DNA of 64,000 bases from JBBSOK01 sp965219125 (GCA_965219125.1 CBDCMO010000002.1:1240001-1304000); one strand, 5' to 3'. Shown: positions 34,254 through 43,541, counted from the first letter of the stretch. The notes: a model not told the origin generated them from the letters alone. Translations and numbers: made by a program.

Positions 34254-35738
34254 ATGAAAACTATTACTTCAGCAATTATCCTACTTTTTTGCATCACCCA
34301 AATTTTTGCACAAACCGATAAACAATTGGTAGAAAATACCGTAAACAAAAATAAAATTGAAGGTCATATTTACTTTTTGACAGACGATTTATTATTGGGC
34401 AGACAGACTGGAAGTCACGAAAATAAAATAGCAGCTTCTTATTTGGCAAATACACTTAGAGGTTACGGCGTAAAATCTGTGGCAGGCTTAAATGGCTATT
34501 ACCAAAATGTGCCTTTAAAGAAAACAGCTGCGCCTAAAACCGTATATGTTAATTTAAATGGTGAAGATGTAAAACAAATGGCAGTTATGAACGCAGCAAA
34601 AATAGGTTTTGGCGGTGCTGGAATGTATCTAGGTTTTGGGATGACCGAAGATTATAACAACAAAGATGTAAATGGAAAAGTTGTTGTAATTAAAGGTGGA
34701 AGTGCCAAAGCTAAAGATACAAGAGCTGCGTTTGGCCTACGAGACGAAAAAGCGGCCTTGGCAAAAAAAAACGGTGCGGTTGGTATTGCAGAGTTGGTTG
34801 ATGTAGATGAAAATATTTGGGGATATGTAGATCACGAAATGAATGGAGATAAAGTTGAAGTTCTAAATGCACAAACAACAGATAACAAGGCTGATGGTTT
34901 GCCATATGTTTGGGTAAGGGATGCAGGCGCTACAATTGCTAATAATCTGGCAAAAAATCCAAAAATTAAAATGGAATTTAATATGGACGCACCTACAATT
35001 GAAATGATACAATCTCAAAATGTGGTTGGTTATATTGAAGGAACAGACGCCAAACTTAAAAATGAATTTATAATATATTCTGCACATTATGACCATGTTG
35101 GCGTTGGTCAGCCCGATGCAACGGGAGACACAATCTACAATGGCGCGCGCGACAATGCAGTTGGCGTAACAACCGTTTTGAGTATGGCTGAAAATTTGTC
35201 AAAATATCCAACAAAACGATCAGGTTTATTCATTCTATTTACGGGCGAAGAAAAAGGACTTTTAGGAAGTCAATATTATGTTGAACATCCTGCGTTACCC
35301 TTAAAGCAAATGGTTTACTGTTTTAATAGCGACAATGCTGGTTATAATGATGTGAAAGTTGCGACAATTATTGGCTTGGGTAGAACTACGGCCGAAAAAA
35401 ATATAAAAGAAGCAGCAACCGCATTTGATATTGAAGCAATTGATGATCCTGCGCCAGAACAAGGTTTGTTTGACAGAAGTGACAATGTTCATTTCGCAAA
35501 AGCGGGTATTCCTGCACCAACATATTCATTGGGCTTTAGAAGTTTTGACGGTGAAGTAACAAAATATTATCACCAAGCAGGCGATGAAGCCCAAACCTTG
35601 GATTATGATTATTTAGAGAAATTCTTTAGAAGTTATGTTCTTGCCGGCCGTTTAATTGGGAACGATCCAATTACTCCAAAATGGATAAAAGGTGATAAAT
35701 ATGAGGCTGATGGGATAAAATTGTACGGAGGGAAATAG
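34254..35738 (+). CDS. M28 family metallopeptidase, exported
   Basis: This 494-residue zinc aminopeptidase-like protein has a signal peptide (to FAQ, residue 20). A PA-type insert lies around 110-250. The M28 ligands can all be seen: His278 and Asp280 in HYDHVG, bridging Asp300 in GARDNAVG, Glu332-Glu333 in TGEEKGLLGSQ, Asp360 in NSDNAGY and His440 in YYHQAGD. It should release N-terminal residues from peptides in the periplasm or outside. The G of its TAG stop begins a 13-copy heptamer repeat. Confidence 0.93.
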   Translation: MKTITSAIILLFCITQIFAQTDKQLVENTVNKNKIEGHIYFLTDDLLLGRQTGSHENKIAASYLANTLRGYGVKSVAGLNGYYQNVPLKKTAAPKTVYVNLNGEDVKQMAVMNAAKIGFGGAGMYLGFGMTEDYNNKDVNGKVVVIKGGSAKAKDTRAAFGLRDEKAALAKKNGAVGIAELVDVDENIWGYVDHEMNGDKVEVLNAQTTDNKADGLPYVWVRDAGATIANNLAKNPKIKMEFNMDAPTIEMIQSQNVVGYIEGTDAKLKNEFIIYSAHYDHVGVGQPDATGDTIYNGARDNAVGVTTVLSMAENLSKYPTKRSGLFILFTGEEKGLLGSQYYVEHPALPLKQMVYCFNSDNAGYNDVKVATIIGLGRTTAEKNIKEAATAFDIEAIDDPAPEQGLFDRSDNVHFAKAGIPAPTYSLGFRSFDGEVTKYYHQAGDEAQTLDYDYLEKFFRSYVLAGRLIGNDPITPKWIKGDKYEADGIKLYGGK

Positions 35739-35828
35739 TTATGAGTTATGAGTTATGAGTTATGAGTTATGAGTTATGAGTTATGAGTTATGAGTTATGA
35801 GTTATGAGTTATGAGTTATGAGTTATGA
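35738..35828. repeat. GTTATGA heptamer tandem repeat, 13 perfect copies
   Basis: Ninety-one bases consist of 13 perfect copies of GTTATGA, beginning on the last base of the M28 peptidase stop codon. The rest of the 278-base gap to argS holds only an AT-rich stretch and a terminator. A partial copy (GTTATGAGTTATA) also follows the LolD-type gene at 7481-7493. Confidence 0.97.
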
Positions 35829-35953
35829 GAAAATAAATTTTTAAAAATTAACTCCAACTAAATTCGATGTATTTATTAAAGAATTATTGTTAAACTAAAT
35901 GCTGATTATTTTTTTATAATTCACTGAAAACAAGATTTTATAATATGAAAAAC

Positions 35954-35987
35954 ACCCAAATTTAAACTTTTAAGTTTGGGTATTTCT
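35954..35987. terminator. Bidirectional terminator between M28 gene and argS
   Basis: ACCCAAATTTA (35954-35964) pairs with TAAGTTTGGGT (35971-35981), one G-U pair, with T-rich sequence on the plus side and A-rich on the other. Confidence 0.7.
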
Positions 35988-36016
35988 TTATTATGATTCA
36001 AGAATTACAAAAATAA

Positions 36017-37789
36017 TTACATTCTCTCAGGTACTTTAATGCCTAACAATCCGAAAGCAGATTTTATTATTTCGGCAACTGCCGAGGATAATTTTACTCT
36101 AAATATTTTTTCATTTTCAGAATCGGCTGCTAAAATTGAAACATTTTGATAGAAGCTATTAAACTCCTTAACTAAATCATACGTGTAATTGGCAATTAAG
36201 GCTGGACTATAATTTTGCGCGGCCAATTGTATTGTTTCTGGATATTGCTGTATTATTTTTATAAGCTCCTTTTCTTTTGCATTCATTACTATATCTGTCA
36301 GGTTGAGCGGAGCCGAAGCGCCAGCTTTTCTCAAAATACTTTGAATCCGTGCATATGTATATTGAATAAAAGGCCCCGTATTTCCTTGAAAATCTACACT
36401 TTCCTCTGGGTTGAAAAGGATTCGTTTTTTTGGATCTACTTTTAAAATGTAATATTTTAAAGCTCCAAGACCAATCATTTTATATAATTTCTCTTTTTCT
36501 TCAGCTGAAAAATCGTCAATTTTTCCTAATTCTTCCGAAATTTTTCTTGCCGTTTCAGTCATTTGCGCAATCAAATCATCAGCATCTACAACGGTTCCTT
36601 CACGGCTTTTCATTTTTCCCGAAGGTAAATCTACCATTCCATAACTTAGGTGAAATAAGTTTTCAGCCCAAGCATAACCTAGTTTCTTCAATATTAAAAA
36701 CAGCACTTTAAAATGATAATCTTGCTCGTTGCCAACGGTATAAATCATCCCGCCAACGTCTGGGTGATCTTTTACGCGCTGCACGGCTGTACCAATATCT
36801 TGCGTCATGTAAACTGCTGTGCCGTCGCTTCGTAAAACTAATTTTTCATCTAAACCGTCATTTGTTAAATCGCACCAAACCGAGCCGTCATCTTTCTTAA
36901 AGAAAACTTCACTTTTAATGCCTTCTTCAATTATATCTTTGCCTAATAAATAGGTGTCGCTTTCGTAATAATAAAAGTCAAAATCTACGCCGATAGCTTT
37001 ATATGTTTCTTCAAAACCTTTATAAACCCAGCCATTCATTTTTTTCCAAAGTGAAACGGTTTTTTCATCGCCCGCTTCCCATTTACGAAGCATTTCTTGG
37101 GCTTCAATTATTAATGGCGCTTGTGCTTTTGCTTCTTCTTCAGTTTTACCGTTTTCCTTTAATGTTGCAATTTGCTTTTTATATTCTTGGTCAAATTTTA
37201 CATAATAATTTCCAACGAGTTTGTCGCCTTTTAGATTTGTAGAGTCGGGCGTTTCTCCATTTCCAAACTTTTCCCAAGCCAACATGCTTTTACAAATATG
37301 AATTCCTCGGTCGTTTATTATTTGCGTTTTATATACTTTGTTTCCGGCGGCTTTTTCAATTTCAGCAACCGAATATCCCAATAAAACATTTCGAACGTGA
37401 CCTAAATGCAACGGTTTGTTGGTGTTTGGCGAAGAATATTCAACCATTACGGCATTATTCGTATTTTCTCCTTGTCCAAATTTTGAAAAATCTTCAACCG
37501 AATTAAAGAAATCTAAATAATACGAATCGCTTAAAACAAGATTCAAAAAACCTTGAACGACGTTATATTTTTCAACCTCAGCTACATTTTCAACCAGAAA
37601 ATCGCCGATTGCCTGACCAATTTGCGCAGGATTTCCCTTCACAACTCTAAGCATCGGGAAAACTACAACGGTAATATCGCCTTCAAAATCTTTACGGGTT
37701 GGTTGAAATTCTACCGTTTCAAGATTGGCACCGTACAGTTTATGAATGGCGAGTTTTATTTGGGTTTCGATATTTTGCTGAAGCGTCAT
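36017..37789 (-). CDS. argS: Arginyl-tRNA synthetase
   Basis: The 590-residue class I synthetase charges tRNA-Arg. It has an N-terminal Add1 domain, the HIGH box as HLGH at 128-131 (NTNKPLHLGHVRN), a KMSKS-like loop GKMKSREGT near 392 and the C-terminal DALR anticodon domain with LIANYTYDLVKEFNSFYQ. A TTG-N16-TATCTTTG promoter lies upstream on the minus strand. Confidence 0.96.
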   Translation of the reverse strand: MTLQQNIETQIKLAIHKLYGANLETVEFQPTRKDFEGDITVVVFPMLRVVKGNPAQIGQAIGDFLVENVAEVEKYNVVQGFLNLVLSDSYYLDFFNSVEDFSKFGQGENTNNAVMVEYSSPNTNKPLHLGHVRNVLLGYSVAEIEKAAGNKVYKTQIINDRGIHICKSMLAWEKFGNGETPDSTNLKGDKLVGNYYVKFDQEYKKQIATLKENGKTEEEAKAQAPLIIEAQEMLRKWEAGDEKTVSLWKKMNGWVYKGFEETYKAIGVDFDFYYYESDTYLLGKDIIEEGIKSEVFFKKDDGSVWCDLTNDGLDEKLVLRSDGTAVYMTQDIGTAVQRVKDHPDVGGMIYTVGNEQDYHFKVLFLILKKLGYAWAENLFHLSYGMVDLPSGKMKSREGTVVDADDLIAQMTETARKISEELGKIDDFSAEEKEKLYKMIGLGALKYYILKVDPKKRILFNPEESVDFQGNTGPFIQYTYARIQSILRKAGASAPLNLTDIVMNAKEKELIKIIQQYPETIQLAAQNYSPALIANYTYDLVKEFNSFYQNVSILAADSENEKIFRVKLSSAVAEIIKSAFGLLGIKVPERM

Positions 37790-37833
37790 TGTTTACTGTT
37801 AAAATATTTCAGAATAAGTTGTCATTTGGGCGA

Positions 37834-37860
37834 CAAAGATAGTTGTTTTAAAATTTTCAA
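37834..37860 (-). promoter_or_regulatory. Promoter of argS
   Basis: The minus strand shows TTG (37860-37858), a 16-base spacer and TATCTTTG (37841-37834), an exact -7. A TATCTTTA at 37876-37883 on the other strand may serve the divergent gene at 37894. Confidence 0.5.
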
Positions 37861-37893
37861 TTAAGTTGCTTTCAGTATCTTTAAAAGAAAAAA

Positions 37894-38325
37894 ATGCTTG
37901 TAAATGTTTCATACAACAATAAAGATGTTACGCGCAAAATTGAAGTATTAGTAGGCAAACCATTTACGATAAAAGAACGTTTTAAAATGCGCGGCATTGG
38001 TTCAACAAAGCTTATTATTACTGAAACAAGCGTTCAAATTAATAATTTGATGATACTGGACAACAACCGAAATGTGTGCAATATCGAGTTACGGCCTAAC
38101 GGAATTATTGTCGGGTTTAGAAGTTTGCTAGAATCTTATGCGCTCGTAATACCCTATTACAAATTAGTTTTATACAAAGGAAAGGCTGAGGAATATTCAA
38201 TTTATCTAGATACCTATTTTGTGAAAATTGAAGCAAAGGCAAAGGACAAAGGCGTACATAATTTTATGAATAAAGTCCTGGCTTTAAAAGCGGAAGCTAG
38301 TCCAACAAGATTGGAGGATTTATAA
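37894..38325 (+). CDS. Hypothetical protein
   Basis: I do not recognise the family. The 143-residue soluble product is beta-rich at the start (VNVSYNNKDVTRKIEVLVGKP), with a middle NNRNVCNIELRPNGIIVGFRS and a mixed C-terminal helix (VHNFMNKVLALKAEA). The pattern resembles a pleckstrin-like or lipocalin-like barrel, but this is not firm. A -7-like TATCTTTA ends ten bases before the ATG. It is divergent from argS and convergent with the small membrane protein, with one base between stops. Confidence 0.6.
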   Translation: MLVNVSYNNKDVTRKIEVLVGKPFTIKERFKMRGIGSTKLIITETSVQINNLMILDNNRNVCNIELRPNGIIVGFRSLLESYALVIPYYKLVLYKGKAEEYSIYLDTYFVKIEAKAKDKGVHNFMNKVLALKAEASPTRLEDL

Positions 38326-38326
38326 A

Positions 38327-38533
38327 CTATCTGCGGTTTTTCAATAAAAGTCCTGCCACAAGCGCCAGTATGCCAAGGCCAATCATCCCAAATGTTTGAT
38401 TGCTAATTCCTTCTTTTGCATTTATCTCCAACGGCCCAAGTGCCACAACAGTTTGCGGAACAAAAGCTTGGTACAAACCTAGTAGAATAAAGATAACACC
38501 TGCAACTAATAAGACGATTTTTAAGATTTTCAT
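38327..38533 (-). CDS. Small two-helix membrane protein
   Basis: The 68-residue product has two hydrophobic helices (about 3-25 and 44-62) with a polar middle (LGPLEINAKEGISNQ) and ends in LLLKNRR. It resembles the 60-residue protein at 24754. No function is known to me. It lies tail to tail with the hypothetical gene at 37894. Confidence 0.65.
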   Translation of the reverse strand: MKILKIVLLVAGVIFILLGLYQAFVPQTVVALGPLEINAKEGISNQTFGMIGLGILALVAGLLLKNRR

Positions 38534-38645
38534 TGATGGAATTTAGGTTTTTAAAGATAATGATATATGCAAGATTGAAATAATAAAGATGCCTAATTTT
38601 AATTATTGTTTACACTTTTGTATGTACATTTAAACAAAAACAATT

Positions 38646-40067
38646 TTGAAAATTCTTCTCACCGGAGCAAATGGTTATATAGGAATGCGGCTTTTACCAA
38701 TTTTGGTTGATAACGGACACGAACTGATTTGTGCCGTTCGAAACGAAAAAAGACTAGCAATAGACGCAGAAATGCGTCAAAAAATAAGCATTGTTGAAAT
38801 AGATTTTTTGAACGAGCCAAATCTTGAATTGCTTCCAAAAGATTTAGACGCTGCATATTATTTGATACATTCAATGAGTGCTTCAACGTCAGATTTTGAT
38901 GAAAAGGAAGAACTATCAGCTATAAATTTTAATAAATTAATGGCTGAAACTAATTGCAAACAAGTAATTTATTTGGGCGGAATTGTGAATGAAACAAACC
39001 TCAGCAAACATTTATGGAGCCGAAAAAATGTAGAAGAAATTCTGTTTGAAGGAAGTTATAATTTAACGGTTTTAAGGGCAGCAATTATCGTAGGTTCGGG
39101 CAGTGCTTCTTTTGAAATAATTCGGGATTTGTGTGAAAAATTACCTTTAATGGTTACTCCAAGTTGGGTAAAAACACGCTGCCAACCTATTGCAATACGT
39201 GATATTTTGAGCTTTTTATTTGGTGTTTTGGGCAATGAAAAATGTTATAATGACTCTTTTGATGTTGGCGGCCCTAATGTGCTTTCTTACCGACAAATGA
39301 TGAAAGAATATACAAAAATAAGGGGTCTTAAATTATATATCTTGGACGTACCTTTTCTTTCGCCAAAGCTCTCTTCTTATTGGTTGTATTTTGTCACCTC
39401 AACTTCTTATAAATTAGCATTGAATTTGGTAGATAGTATGCGGGTTGAAGTTATTACAAAAGATAAACGCTTGCAAGAAATTTTGGGGATTCAACCAATA
39501 ACGTATCACGAAGCTATTGAACTTGCTTTCAAAAAAATAAAGCAAAATCAAGTAGTAAGTAGCTGGCGCGATAGTATGGTAAGCGGCCGATTTAGCGAAG
39601 AATTAAGTAAATATATTGAAGTACCCGATCACGGTTGTTTGTTTGATAAGAAAACAGTCAAGCTTGAAAATCCTGAAAAAACATTGGAAAATATTTGGGC
39701 AATTGGCGGAAAACGCGGTTGGTATTACGGAAATTGGCTGTGGAAATTTAGAGGTTATATAGATAAACTTGTTGGCGGTGTTGGTTTACGGAGAGGCCGC
39801 ACAAATCCTGATAGAATTTATGATGGTGATGCATTAGATTTTTGGCGCGTAATCTTGGCCGATAAAAAAGAAATGCGTTTGTTATTATTTGCCGAAATGC
39901 GCGTTCCCGGCGAAGCTTGGTTAGAGTTTTGTATAGATAATAAAAATGTTTTGCACCAAACCGCCACATTTAGACCAAAAGGACTTTGGGGCAGATTATA
40001 TTGGTATTCAATGTTACCGTTTCACTATTTTATATTTGGTGGGATGATTCGGAATATATCTAAATAA
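38646..40067 (+). CDS. NAD(P)-dependent SDR with C-terminal DUF2867
   Basis: The 473-residue product starts with an atypical short-chain dehydrogenase domain: TGANGYIG (G7-x2-G10-x2-G13), AAYYLIHSMSAS and QVIYLGGIVNE. From about residue 320 a DUF2867 (SRPBCC-like) domain follows, with RPGxxW-like GWYYGNWLWKFRGYIDKL, GRTNPDRIYDGDALDFW and the ending KGLWGRLYWYSMLPFHYFIFGGM. The fusion is known in YbjT-like proteins; substrate is unknown. The start is TTG at 38646. Confidence 0.88.
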   Translation: MKILLTGANGYIGMRLLPILVDNGHELICAVRNEKRLAIDAEMRQKISIVEIDFLNEPNLELLPKDLDAAYYLIHSMSASTSDFDEKEELSAINFNKLMAETNCKQVIYLGGIVNETNLSKHLWSRKNVEEILFEGSYNLTVLRAAIIVGSGSASFEIIRDLCEKLPLMVTPSWVKTRCQPIAIRDILSFLFGVLGNEKCYNDSFDVGGPNVLSYRQMMKEYTKIRGLKLYILDVPFLSPKLSSYWLYFVTSTSYKLALNLVDSMRVEVITKDKRLQEILGIQPITYHEAIELAFKKIKQNQVVSSWRDSMVSGRFSEELSKYIEVPDHGCLFDKKTVKLENPEKTLENIWAIGGKRGWYYGNWLWKFRGYIDKLVGGVGLRRGRTNPDRIYDGDALDFWRVILADKKEMRLLLFAEMRVPGEAWLEFCIDNKNVLHQTATFRPKGLWGRLYWYSMLPFHYFIFGGMIRNISK

Positions 40068-40117
40068 GTTTGTAGTCGCAGTGGCGGTTTGCAGTAAAAA
40101 AATGTTGGGGACTGAAA

Positions 40118-40139
40118 AATGTTTAAAAAAATAAACATT
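40118..40139. terminator. Weak hairpin between SDR and CtlX genes
   Basis: AATGTTTA pairs with TAAACATT around six A residues. AT-rich stem and no clear T run, so termination is doubtful. A CAGTCGCAG-type remnant precedes it at about 40072-40095. Confidence 0.35.
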
Positions 40140-40219
40140 CAAAATTATCTTGGAGATTTTCTCGAAAACTAATTAAATTATCTAGATCAGTCTTTTAGTG
40201 GAGTCGAAGTGCGATTTCA

Positions 40220-41152
40220 TTACACTTTCGGAAGAAAAACCTCGGCCATCATACATCTTGCACTTCCGCCGCCACAGGTTTCTATTGTTGTAAGATCACT
40301 ACTTAAAATTTCACAATGTTTGTTGATTGCCTTAATCTGTTCTTCATTCAAAACCTGATGTGCAGCTTGGCTCATCACTAAAAACTTTTTATCTTTTCCT
40401 TGTAATTGAAGCATATTACCAGCAAAATGATGCATTTGTGCTTCGGTAATTTTAATAATTTCTTTGTTATCCTGCTTTAAATGTTGCAGCACATTTTGCT
40501 TCTCTTTTTTATCATCAATAGTATCGAGACAAATAACACAAAAATCTTCTGCAAGGCACATCATTACATTGGTATGGTAAATTGGTAAGCGCTTTCCTCC
40601 AACTGTTTGGTTGGCGGTAAAAATTACGGGCATACAATCAAAATCCTCACAGAATTCTATGAATAATTCTTCGTCCGCTCGCGGTGAAAGTGCGCAATAT
40701 GCTTTATCGTTTACGCGATCCATCAAAATACTTCCCGTTCCTTCCAAAAAGTAACCTTCATCTTCGGCTGGGCTATAATCTATTATATTATTTATTTTAA
40801 ATCCTTCATTTTCGAGACGAATTAAAACTTCTTCCCGTCTTTCCCTTCTTCTATTTTCAGCAAACATTGGGTACAAACCTATATCGCCATTACTATGAAA
40901 ACTTATCCAATTATTGGGAAATATTGAATCTGGCGTATCCATTTTAAGATCGTCGTTTTCAACTAGTACGTTTACACCAACATTTCTTAATTTATCTACA
41001 AACGCATCAAATTCTGCTTGTGCTTTTCTATTAATTTCAGCATTTTTAAGATCGATGTCTTCCTGAAAAAAATTATTGACCGCAGTTTGCTCATTCATTC
41101 TAAATGCAACTGGGCGTATCATTAAAATGGTATCTGTAATTTGTTTTGCCAA
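40220..41152 (-). CDS. CtlX-type citrulline/arginine hydrolase family protein
   Basis: The 310-residue product belongs to the guanidino-group-modifying (amidinotransferase) superfamily. It opens with TILMIRPVAFRMNEQTAVNNFFQ, characteristic of the CtlX group, and ends with CGGGSARCMMAEVF, where Cys300 fits the catalytic nucleophile. DSIFPNNWISFH and EGTGSILMDR carry the other active-site residues. It probably acts on arginine-like or citrulline substrates; the exact reaction is uncertain. It is transcribed leftwards and convergent with the SDR gene. Confidence 0.83.
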   Translation of the reverse strand: MAKQITDTILMIRPVAFRMNEQTAVNNFFQEDIDLKNAEINRKAQAEFDAFVDKLRNVGVNVLVENDDLKMDTPDSIFPNNWISFHSNGDIGLYPMFAENRRRERREEVLIRLENEGFKINNIIDYSPAEDEGYFLEGTGSILMDRVNDKAYCALSPRADEELFIEFCEDFDCMPVIFTANQTVGGKRLPIYHTNVMMCLAEDFCVICLDTIDDKKEKQNVLQHLKQDNKEIIKITEAQMHHFAGNMLQLQGKDKKFLVMSQAAHQVLNEEQIKAINKHCEILSSDLTTIETCGGGSARCMMAEVFLPKV

Positions 41153-41315
41153 TTTGAAGAAAATTTAGAATACAAACTTACGTGATTTTACAATTCAAAA
41201 ATTAAAATTATTTGGGTAATTTATGCCTAAAATTCTATTCAAAATTTCGCATATTTCTAGCATATTATCTAACTTTAAATTTTAAAAGTTTTCTAATAAA
41301 TCAAAAACATATTTT

Positions 41316-41810
41316 ATGGATACAATACAAAATTTAAAAGATGAATTAACCGAAGAATATAATATCACTAAAAGGTTTCTTCAAAATTTCCCAGATAATA
41401 AAAATGATTATGCTCCACACCAAAAAAGTATGAAGTTAATGCCATTAGCAAATCATTTAATTGATATTTTTGGTTGGCCGGGAATTATTTTAACTACTGA
41501 TTTTTTGGATTTTTCCGGAGGATATGAACCGCAGAAAACGAACAATAAAGAAGAACTTCAACAATATTTGGAGAAGCAGTATGCCGATGGAATAAAAGCA
41601 TTGGAAAATGCTAAAGCTGAAGATTTAGAACCAAATTGGAGCATTCGAATGAATGGCCAAAAAATTATGGAATGGAGCAAATATGGTGCGATACGACACG
41701 GCTTAAACCAAATAACACATCACAGAGCGCAACTCGGCGTATATTATAGATTGATGGATATTGCTGTTCCGGGAAGTTATGGACCGTCTGCCGATGATCA
41801 AAAAGCATAA
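41316..41810 (+). CDS. DinB family protein
   Basis: This 164-residue four-helix protein has the DinB/YfiT pattern: candidate metal His47 in ANHLIDIFGWP and His pairs in AIRHGLNQITHHRAQLGVYYR, then the C-terminal VPGSYGPSADD. DinB-like proteins bind metal and are often thiol-dependent transferases or stress proteins. No partner is adjacent. Confidence 0.88.
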   Translation: MDTIQNLKDELTEEYNITKRFLQNFPDNKNDYAPHQKSMKLMPLANHLIDIFGWPGIILTTDFLDFSGGYEPQKTNNKEELQQYLEKQYADGIKALENAKAEDLEPNWSIRMNGQKIMEWSKYGAIRHGLNQITHHRAQLGVYYRLMDIAVPGSYGPSADDQKA

Positions 41811-41900
41811 TAAAATAATTATAAAATCTTGATTAATTTATAAAATAGTCATCTTGGCACTACAATTGAATGTTGAGCGTTATCTCAATATAATCCTCTT

Positions 41901-42341
41901 ATGAAAATTAATGTTTTTGCATTCTTTGTTTTACTTCTAACTACTTCGTCAATTTTTCCTCAGGAATGGGAAACAGATTTTGATACTGCCAAAACAAAAG
42001 CTGTTCAAGAAAATAAGAATATTATTTTAGTTTTTCAAGGTAGCGATTGGTGTGCTCCGTGCATAAAATTGAATACCGAAATTTGGACAACAAATGTTTT
42101 TAAAACGTATGCCAAAGACCATTATATTATGCTGCTGGCAGATTTTCCACGAAAAAAAGGGAATGCATTATCCACTGCCCAACAAATAAAAAATAATGCC
42201 TTGGCCGAAAAATATAATCAACAAGGTTACTTTCCTTTCGTTGTTGTTCTAAATAAAGCAGGTAAAGTTTTGGGTGAAACTGGCTATCAAAAAACTACTC
42301 CTTCGGAATACATAAAAAAAATAGACTCTTATTTAAAGTAA
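41901..42341 (+). CDS. Periplasmic thioredoxin-family protein
   Basis: The 146-residue product has a signal peptide (to FPQ, residue 21) and a thioredoxin fold with active site WCAPC (Cys51, Cys54), DFP and a cis-Pro region YFPFVVVLN. It should reduce or oxidise thiols in the envelope. It is the first gene of a four-gene run with one-base or overlapping junctions to apbE, a Cys-tailed lipoprotein and DUF3570, so its targets may be the cysteines of that lipoprotein. Confidence 0.9.
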   Translation: MKINVFAFFVLLLTTSSIFPQEWETDFDTAKTKAVQENKNIILVFQGSDWCAPCIKLNTEIWTTNVFKTYAKDHYIMLLADFPRKKGNALSTAQQIKNNALAEKYNQQGYFPFVVVLNKAGKVLGETGYQKTTPSEYIKKIDSYLK

Positions 42342-42342
42342 T

Positions 42343-43329
42343 TTGAAGAAATCCATTATTATAATTATTGCCTTTTTCGGCTTTCATCAAATTTTTGCGC
42401 AAGATATTTTTAAGCGAACCTTAAAATTAATGGGCAGCAGATTTGATATTACTGTAGTTGCAGAAGATTCAATGCAAGCCAATGGATATATAGATATTGC
42501 AGTAACCGAAATTTCGAGGATTGAAAAATTAATATCTTCTTGGGATGCCAATTCTCAAACATCCGAAATTAATAGAAATGCTGGCATAAAACCAGTTAAA
42601 GTAGATGCTGAACTTTTCAAATTAATTGAAAGATGCATCGAAATTTCAAAACTTACCGATGGCGCTTTCGATATAAGTTTTGCTTCAATGGACAAAATCT
42701 GGAAGTTTGATGGCAGTATGACCGAAATGCCTTCAACTATTGAAATTAAAAAATCTGTTGCTAAAGTTGGTTACAAAAATATAATTTTGAATTCTGAAAA
42801 TTCAACTGTGTTCCTTAAGTTGGAAGGAATGAAAATAGGCTTTGGTGCAATTGGTAAGGGTTACGCAGCAGATGTCGCAAAGAAAATGTTGATTGATGTC
42901 GGTGTTTCAGCAGGAATTATAAATGCTTCGGGCGATATGAATACATGGGGAAAACAACCCAACGGCGGTTTTTGGAAAGTTGCAATTACAAATCCATTGG
43001 ATAAAGACAAGGCTTTTGCCCTACTTCCGTTAAAAAATAATGCGGTAGTAACATCGGGAAATTATGAGAAATATGTTACTTTTAATGGCGTGCGTTATAC
43101 GCATATTATAGACCCACGAACGGGTTATCCGGCAACCGGAATAATAAGTGCAACTGTATTTGCACCAAAAGCTGAAATTGCCGATGCGCTAGCAACCTTC
43201 ATCTTTGTAATGGGTAAAGATGTTGGATTGGATTTTATTGAACAACTCCCGCAGATAGAATGTATTATCATCGCTGAAAATGGTGAAATTTTCACTTCAA
43301 AAAATATAGTGCTAGATTTAAAAAAATAG
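42343..43329 (+). CDS. apbE: FAD:protein FMN transferase
   Basis: ApbE attaches FMN covalently to threonine or serine of target proteins in the periplasm, using FAD and magnesium. The 328-residue product has a signal peptide (FHQIFAQ), LMGSRFDITVVA, the conserved FGAIGKGYAADVAKKML, NASGDMNTWG and the metal-binding end of THIIDPRTGYPA. The start is TTG, one base after the thioredoxin stop. A target with the D-x-x-S-G-A-T motif is not encoded in the window; the neighbour DUF4266 protein has ESASGAN instead. Confidence 0.92.
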   Translation: MKKSIIIIIAFFGFHQIFAQDIFKRTLKLMGSRFDITVVAEDSMQANGYIDIAVTEISRIEKLISSWDANSQTSEINRNAGIKPVKVDAELFKLIERCIEISKLTDGAFDISFASMDKIWKFDGSMTEMPSTIEIKKSVAKVGYKNIILNSENSTVFLKLEGMKIGFGAIGKGYAADVAKKMLIDVGVSAGIINASGDMNTWGKQPNGGFWKVAITNPLDKDKAFALLPLKNNAVVTSGNYEKYVTFNGVRYTHIIDPRTGYPATGIISATVFAPKAEIADALATFIFVMGKDVGLDFIEQLPQIECIIIAENGEIFTSKNIVLDLKK

Positions 43330-43331
43330 AA

Positions 43332-43541
43332 ATGAAATATAGTTTAATTTTAGTACTCTTCCTTTGCGTTTTCAATTCTTGCACAATTGTGAAAGAATAT
43401 GAAAAAATAAATATAAATGATCCTGATATGGCTTTAATAGACAAGCCAATAAAACGGTTTGAGGTTAATGCACACGCTTACAGAGAATCTGCATCTGGCG
43501 CCAATGGCGGTAAAACTGGCGGTGGCTGTGGCTGTAATTGA
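43332..43541 (+). CDS. DUF4266 small Cys-tailed lipoprotein
   Basis: The 69-residue product has a lipobox ending in Cys17 (CVFNSC), a short charged middle (INDPDMALIDKPIKRFEVNAH) and a Gly-rich end with the tail GGGCGCN (Cys66, Cys68). This is the DUF4266 pattern. The sequence ESASGAN (52-58) resembles the flavinylation motif of ApbE targets but has Asn where Thr or Ser should accept FMN. It lies two bases past apbE and its stop overlaps the next start, so the three are co-translated. The CxC tail could bind metal or take part in redox chemistry. Confidence 0.85.
   Translation: MKYSLILVLFLCVFNSCTIVKEYEKININDPDMALIDKPIKRFEVNAHAYRESASGANGGKTGGGCGCN

Noticed and set aside
35738..35828. CRISPR array
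   Set aside because: Units are contiguous 7-mers without spacers, and no cas gene is present.
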